A DNA stretch of 40,716 nucleotides from Candidatus Woesearchaeota archaeon CG10_big_fil_rev_8_21_14_0_10_33_12 (lineage in GTDB: Archaea; Nanobdellota; Nanobdellia; Woesearchaeales; CG1-02-33-12): positions 1-40,716 of the forward strand of contig PCYE01000021.1 of NCBI GenBank assembly GCA_002762865.1, given 5' to 3'. The translations under genes were made by a program, and so were the position numbers. Every line of letters begins with the position of its first letter. The stretch's first letter is position 1. Under the pieces are notes generated by a model. The model was given only the letters and a program-made list of their open reading frames with translations. It was not told the origin of the DNA and searched no databases. Of the stretch, positions 35,980 to 40,716 are shown piece by piece.

Positions 35980-37189
35980 TGAAATAGTTTTTAAAGCGCT
36001 TTGTTATGTAAGATAAATTTAATGGTCTTTTAAAATCCCTTCTTCCTCCAAGCTCAATGTAGGAATATATTAAAACAGGTCCTTCCATTCCTTCAGACTC
36101 CTTAATAGTCTGTTCAAGACCCTTCTCTGTATTGACCATATATATAGAAGAATACCCTTGAAGAGCTGCAACAAATGGAATTTTTGCTGTGTCCGAACAT
36201 GATCTTTCTTCCGTGCATGAAGCATATGCATTATTGTCCAATACAATATGGGTTAAATTTTTAGGGTTGTTGTAACCTATTGTAACAAGTGTACCAAAAT
36301 TTGTTAAAATACTTGCATCTCCATCTATAACAATTGTTTTTGTTTTTGGTTTAGATACAGCAAAACCCAATCCAAGTGAAGATACCAGACCAAAAGATCC
36401 AACATTATAGAATTGATTTGGACTATCATATCTTTCATACAATGAACGACTTATTAACCCTGTTGTTGAAAAGATTGCATCTTCCGAAGTAGTTGAGTTT
36501 ATAATTGAATCAAGAGCAACCTCTCGCTTCATTTTTTTTGAATATTTTGAAGTTCTGTTAACTATTTTTGGTAATATCTCATTAATAACATTTTTGCTTC
36601 CATATTCTAATTTTTTATTATGTATTTTGGGTTCTGAAATTGTTTCATTACTTTTTCCTTTATATGAACACCAACCCCGTTTTACCAAGATTGCTGCTGG
36701 TTTCTTTTTTTCATTAATAAAATTATAAGAACCTGAAACTGTTTCTTCAATATTATCTTCTTCCAATTCTTTGTAGAAAATACCCAACTGCTCTAGAACT
36801 TTTTTGGTAAGTTTACCCCCTATTAAATGCTGGGGTGCATTCTCTCCTGAACATCCTCTATATGTTACAACAAATAAGAAAGGTATCTCGCATGGAATTA
36901 ACAAAGAGCTTATTTCATTTGTAGATTTTAGCATTCCAGAGTTTTGCATATAAACAACTGGAATTTTACTTCCAAGATAAGCTCCTGCAGCAATACCTAC
37001 TGCCTCTGGTTCGCTTTGTGCAGGAATATGGATAAAATCTTTATCAATTTCAAAATTATTGATGAAATATCTCAATACTCCACAAGGAACACCTGTTGCA
37101 AAGTTTGTACCTTTTTCTTTAAGCTTATTATGAAATCTATTTGCATGAGGGTTCTGACTTTTATTAAAATCCTTAAATTTTGATTCCAT
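35969..37189 (-). CDS. TPP-dependent phosphonopyruvate/sulfopyruvate decarboxylase-like protein
   Basis: ATGVPCGVLRYFIN, PAQSEPEAVGIAAGAYLGSKIPVVYMQNSG...N, GLISRSLYERYDSPNQFYNVGSFGLVSSLGLGFAVSKPKTKTIVIDGDASILTNFGTLVTIG...LDNNAYASCTEERS. Confidence 0.82.
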   Translation of the reverse strand: MESKFKDFNKSQNPHANRFHNKLKEKGTNFATGVPCGVLRYFINNFEIDKDFIHIPAQSEPEAVGIAAGAYLGSKIPVVYMQNSGMLKSTNEISSLLIPCEIPFLFVVTYRGCSGENAPQHLIGGKLTKKVLEQLGIFYKELEEDNIEETVSGSYNFINEKKKPAAILVKRGWCSYKGKSNETISEPKIHNKKLEYGSKNVINEILPKIVNRTSKYSKKMKREVALDSIINSTTSEDAIFSTTGLISRSLYERYDSPNQFYNVGSFGLVSSLGLGFAVSKPKTKTIVIDGDASILTNFGTLVTIGYNNPKNLTHIVLDNNAYASCTEERSCSDTAKIPFVAALQGYSSIYMVNTEKGLEQTIKESEGMEGPVLIYSYIELGGRRDFKRPLNLSYITKRFKNYFSEK

Positions 37190-38291
37190 TTAATTTTTTC
37201 CCCCCATATTCTGTAAAGAACAAACCACGATAATCCTGCCAGACCTTAGGTTTAAGGTTTTTGTCTTTAAAAATATCTTCAAGCATTTTTCTTGCATTTA
37301 AATAATACTCAATCCTGTTAGCTGAGAGATGCCTTAAATCAGCCTGCCCAGGAATATACTCCTGCATTGTATTAATTATAGGGAATTCTGTTAATACTGG
37401 AACATATTTTTTAATTTCATCGCTAAATATCTCTAAAGGATCTAACCCCATTATATAAAGAATTGTTGTGTTAATACCCAGGTCTTTAGCTGTATTTAAA
37501 ATTTTTCTGCTTTTATCTAAAGATATATTTTTTTCTGGTTTTAACATTTGATTTCTTCTTGTGAAACATTCAATTGTCATAGCTATTGTCGCAGAATTTA
37601 CATATTCCGCCATTTTTTTTAAAGACTTTATTGAGGTTATTTGTGAGCCCATATACTTTAATTCTCCTTTAAAATTATAATCATTTTTTAATATATCATT
37701 TAGCATTAATATATGCTCTAAAGTATCTTTTTCGTTTTCAAAACATCCTGTTACAATGCTTATTCCTTTGACATGAGATAAATCTTCCAGTTTTTCATTA
37801 GCGAGAACATAATTAATTCTCTTTCTTAACCTTTGTGGGCTAGTTAAATCATCTTCATCTCCTTTTGCAGAATTTAATTTGTATGTACCGCAGAACTTAC
37901 AACCACTACATTTTCTCCTATTATTAGAGTTAATTGTCATTTCAGTACCAATTTTATGGTTTTTTATATTTACAAATTTTCTAAAATAAGTGCTGTCGCA
38001 AGTATCATTTTCAACCAATTCTGCTTTAGCAATAGGTTTATTTTTAAACAGCAATTTTTTTCCGTTATGAATCCAACGCGAATCCTTTGTATTTGTTAAA
38101 GCAAGATAAAAATCTTCATTAATCAAATAAGGGCTTATTTTAAACCTTACCCTTTTAGAATCAAGAAAGGGATAATTAACTCCTTCAATATTAAGGGAAA
38201 TTAATAAGATATCAATTGCTGGAACATCATACTTTTTTTCAAGTTTAAAAGCATGTTCTAAAGATTCCAAAAATGCGTTTTTATTTTTCAT
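37173..38291 (-). CDS. radical-SAM-like protein with CxxCxxC cluster motif
   Basis: NNRRKCSGCKFCGTYK followed by TIM-barrel-like GISIVTGCFENEKDTLEHILMLNDIL...LKYMGSQITSIKSLKKMAEY...INTTILYIMGLDPLE. Confidence 0.65.
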   Translation of the reverse strand: MKNKNAFLESLEHAFKLEKKYDVPAIDILLISLNIEGVNYPFLDSKRVRFKISPYLINEDFYLALTNTKDSRWIHNGKKLLFKNKPIAKAELVENDTCDSTYFRKFVNIKNHKIGTEMTINSNNRRKCSGCKFCGTYKLNSAKGDEDDLTSPQRLRKRINYVLANEKLEDLSHVKGISIVTGCFENEKDTLEHILMLNDILKNDYNFKGELKYMGSQITSIKSLKKMAEYVNSATIAMTIECFTRRNQMLKPEKNISLDKSRKILNTAKDLGINTTILYIMGLDPLEIFSDEIKKYVPVLTEFPIINTMQEYIPGQADLRHLSANRIEYYLNARKMLEDIFKDKNLKPKVWQDYRGLFFTEYGGKKLNGIKI

Positions 38292-38409
38292 TTTTATTGA
38301 AATATCCTTATTGAAAATTTACTATATTTTTTTATTATTAATTATTAATAAAACTTTCTAGGAAAAAATAAAAAAATTTTCGTTATTTCTGTAATATTTG
38401 CGAAATTAA

Positions 38410-38474
38410 TAATACTAACTAATTAGAAATCAATATTTATAAACCTTTCGCTTTGTAACTACTAGTTAGTATTA
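38410..38474. repeat. perfect 12-bp inverted repeat flanking a TATA box
   Basis: TAATACTAACTA (38410-38421) / TAGTTAGTATTA (38463-38474). Confidence 0.6.
38436..38463 (-). promoter_or_regulatory. extended promoter motif, copy E, driving the radical-SAM operon
   Basis: minus strand AGTAGTTAC-AAAGCGAAAGG-TTTATAAA. Confidence 0.6.
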
Positions 38475-38532
38475 AAATATTAATATTTTCTAAATCCAAA
38501 ACTATAAAAACAAATAAAGTTTCTTATACTTT

Positions 38533-38820
38533 ATGAGAGAAATAACAGATGAAAAGCTGGATAAGTACTTTGATATAACAGGCCAGGCCTTAAACAAAGC
38601 AAAAGAAAACATAACAAAAGACAGCTCAAAGAAAGGGTCTGCAGCTGATTTCCTTGACATGGCCCAGCGTTACTACGATGATGCCAAATACTTCAAAGAA
38701 AAAGATGATTATGTAAATGCATTCGCGGCCTTAAGCTATGCCCATGGCTGGCTTGACGCAGGCGCAAGAATTAAGTTGTTTGATGTCCATGACTCTAAGT
38801 TATTTACTGTTGATGATTAA
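38533..38820 (+). CDS. DUF357 family protein
   Basis: AADFLDMAQRYYDDAKYFKEKDDYVNAFAALSYAHGWLDAGARIKLFDV. Confidence 0.85.
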   Translation: MREITDEKLDKYFDITGQALNKAKENITKDSSKKGSAADFLDMAQRYYDDAKYFKEKDDYVNAFAALSYAHGWLDAGARIKLFDVHDSKLFTVDD

Positions 38821-39420
38821 TTTTTTTTCTATAATTTTTATTAAAAGGACAAGCAATAATGAAAAAATAAATGCAACCATGATAAACCTTATAAAAAATT
38901 CCCGGAAGAAAGACTGCCTATAAGTCTGAATCATCAATGAGCCTGCATTAAACTGCCAGTTGCCCTGGGGAAAAAGGATTATGTGGAATAGTTCAAAAAA
39001 ACTGTCAAAAAATAGTGAAGCAATTAAAGACAACAATGTAATTAAAAAGACTATCAAAGCAGATTTTTTTAAGTGCGAATAATTTATTTTTCTTTTTTTA
39101 ATTAAAACAAAAAGCCAAACCATTAAAAAAACAAAAAGAAGCTGTTCAAGTATAATCAATCTTCTAACATCAGCCATATGAGATTTCTCTTTTTCATTGA
39201 AATTTACATTTAATTCTGAACTAAAGCCAGTTATGTATCTTGTTACATTTCTGTCAATCTCTAAATGGCTTGGATTGCCTGAATATTTTCTGATAAGCGA
39301 GCTATGAAAAGATGTTGAATAAAGATAATAGTTAAAAGAGCTGAGAATAATTATAAAAGCTATTAATAGTGCAATTAAAAAATCTTTTTTTATTTTTTTA
39401 GATTTAAGCATTAAGCTCAT
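38800..39420 (-). CDS. DUF1461/TIGR01906-like integral membrane protein (start at 39438 or 39420)
   Basis: multi-TM; NVNFNEKEKSHMADVRRLI signature. Confidence 0.7.
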   Translation of the reverse strand: MSLMLKSKKIKKDFLIALLIAFIIILSSFNYYLYSTSFHSSLIRKYSGNPSHLEIDRNVTRYITGFSSELNVNFNEKEKSHMADVRRLIILEQLLFVFLMVWLFVLIKKRKINYSHLKKSALIVFLITLLSLIASLFFDSFFELFHIILFPQGNWQFNAGSLMIQTYRQSFFREFFIRFIMVAFIFSLLLVLLIKIIEKKLIINSK

Positions 39421-39919
39421 AGCCTCCCAAGGAAACAAGATAAACAGTATTATTCAGATATTTCTGATTTTCAACTATGTGTTTTGGCGGCCACCCCCAT
39501 CTTAATGGTATCCCTATATTTTTCATTAGCTCAGTTACATTAACACCATGCGCTTCTGGTGATGAAATGATTTTTGTTAGGCCATTTTCTTCAATTGCCT
39601 TAGCCTGCTCAGCACGGTGTAATTTCCTTGCTTTAGGCTGCCAGAGCCTTGGATTATACCACTGCCTTGGGTGTTCTGACCATTCAGGATGCTTTAGTCT
39701 CATCCTTTCTGCAAATTTACCAACTGCAAAATCTGTACAAATAACATATACTCCTCTATCAAAATCAAGGACATTATTAATTAAGGGTTGGTTTGGCGGG
39801 CACCCCTCTTTTTTGTTGTAATTTGGACAACCTTTTGAGTGTTTATAGTATTTGAGTTTACAAAGTGTTTGTATCCCTTCCTTATACGGAATTATTTCTG
39901 GTTCTATTCTTTCAATCAT
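39404..39919 (-). CDS. DUF2284-like predicted metal-binding protein
   Basis: KYYKHSKGCPNYNKKEGCPPNQPLI Cys motif. Confidence 0.5.
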   Translation of the reverse strand: MIERIEPEIIPYKEGIQTLCKLKYYKHSKGCPNYNKKEGCPPNQPLINNVLDFDRGVYVICTDFAVGKFAERMRLKHPEWSEHPRQWYNPRLWQPKARKLHRAEQAKAIEENGLTKIISSPEAHGVNVTELMKNIGIPLRWGWPPKHIVENQKYLNNTVYLVSLGGYELNA

Positions 39920-39930
39920 CTTAACTGCCC

Positions 39931-40716
39931 TTATTTTTCATAATCTGCTTTATCAATTTTTGGATAAGTTCCAGGCAGCATAAAAACTTTTTCTGTTTTT
40001 ACTGCAAGGCCTCTCTCACCAAGCATCTCCTCAGAATCCATCTTTGCATTTCCATAGCAGATAAGCTCTCCTTTTAATGTAATTACAGCAATAACATCTT
40101 CATTAGTTATGCCTGAATCAAGCTTTGAGATTCCAGGCACATTAAGATTGGCTCCATGGCACAAGCTGTCAACAGCGCTGTCTAATACATAAATTTTCGG
40201 AAGATGCCTGACAGCATTTTCAATTGGCTGTATGCAATAACGCAGGTATTTTTCATTTCCATTTTCATAATAATAAAAAGCGTCTGTTAAATCCTGTAAA
40301 GTAACTAATGTACTTTCATCAAAAGGTCCTGCTTTTGTCCTTCTTAGCTCAGCCATATGGGCTCCGCAGCCAAGTTTTTTGCCAAGGTCATGTATAAGCT
40401 TTCTTATGTATGTTCCTGCCTCACAGCCAACCTTAAATAAGACATCCTGGCCATCAATCTCAATTACCTCAAAATAGTATATCTGCCTCTCCCTTAACCT
40501 TCTTTTAACAGCGCTTTTTAATGGCGGCATCTGCATTATCTTGCCCACAAATTCATTGCATACCTGATAAATCTCATGCTCTGGAATCTCTTTGTGTATA
40601 TGCATCAGCCCAACATATTCTTTTCCTGCCTTAAGCAGTGTCTGCACTACTCTCGTTGCCCTGCCAGTTGCGATTGGCAAAACACCTGTAACACCTGGAT
40701 CAAGAGTGCCAGAATG
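39931..40716 (-). CDS. truB/cbf5: archaeal Cbf5/TruB-type tRNA/rRNA pseudouridine synthase, N-terminus cut by the window edge
   Basis: reading to the edge gives HSGTLDPGVTGVLPIATGRATR (catalytic Asp); C-terminal PUA region. Confidence 0.93.
   Translation of the reverse strand, partial: HSGTLDPGVTGVLPIATGRATRVVQTLLKAGKEYVGLMHIHKEIPEHEIYQVCNEFVGKIMQMPPLKSAVKRRLRERQIYYFEVIEIDGQDVLFKVGCEAGTYIRKLIHDLGKKLGCGAHMAELRRTKAGPFDESTLVTLQDLTDAFYYYENGNEKYLRYCIQPIENAVRHLPKIYVLDSAVDSLCHGANLNVPGISKLDSGITNEDVIAVITLKGELICYGNAKMDSEEMLGERGLAVKTEKVFMLPGTYPKIDKADYEK

Noticed and set aside
1-40716. CRISPR array, rRNA or tRNA genes
   Set aside because: No regularly spaced 24-40 nt repeats and no GGTTCGAATC-like T-loop or rRNA sequence recognised by eye; tRNAscan would be decisive.

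Overview
AT-rich archaeal chromosome segment. The marker genes are RpoL, LonB, ArgS, Cbf5/TruB, METTL5-like methylase, PAC2 and AMMECR1 proteins, DUF357 and CxxC-x17-CxxC zinc proteins, together with BRE/TATA promoters. Overall it looks like a DPANN (Woesearchaeota/Pacearchaeota-like) archaeon, which is an inference from gene style. Conserved genes are interrupted by three accessory zones: ~1.4-7.2 kb, ~12.9-20.8 kb and ~29.7-38.3 kb. Main points of interest: (1) a lower MEP (non-mevalonate) isoprenoid module, IspD-IspF-IspE plus IspH, next to a GGPP-synthase-like gene and a cis-prenyltransferase, unusual for archaea; (2) a thymidylate-synthase-fold protein whose catalytic Cys is Gly, coupled to an unrecognised 538-aa wHTH protein; (3) an extended promoter motif AGTARTWAY-N11/12-TTTATAAA found five times, each time ahead of accessory genes; (4) a perfect 8-6-8 dif-like inverted repeat upstream of a XerA-type recombinase; (5) a six-gene envelope operon with two lipoprotein-like proteins, an HTH-TM-LysM protein and a TM-LysM-coiled-coil protein; (6) a lytic-transglycosylase-like protein with a truncated paralogue in a PIG-L/WbqC/GT2 polysaccharide cluster; (7) an overlapping operon of a CxxCxxC radical-SAM-like protein, a phosphonopyruvate/sulfopyruvate-decarboxylase-like protein and a divergent HAD protein. 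No tRNA, rRNA, CRISPR array or transposase was recognised. All family calls come from reading motifs by eye.
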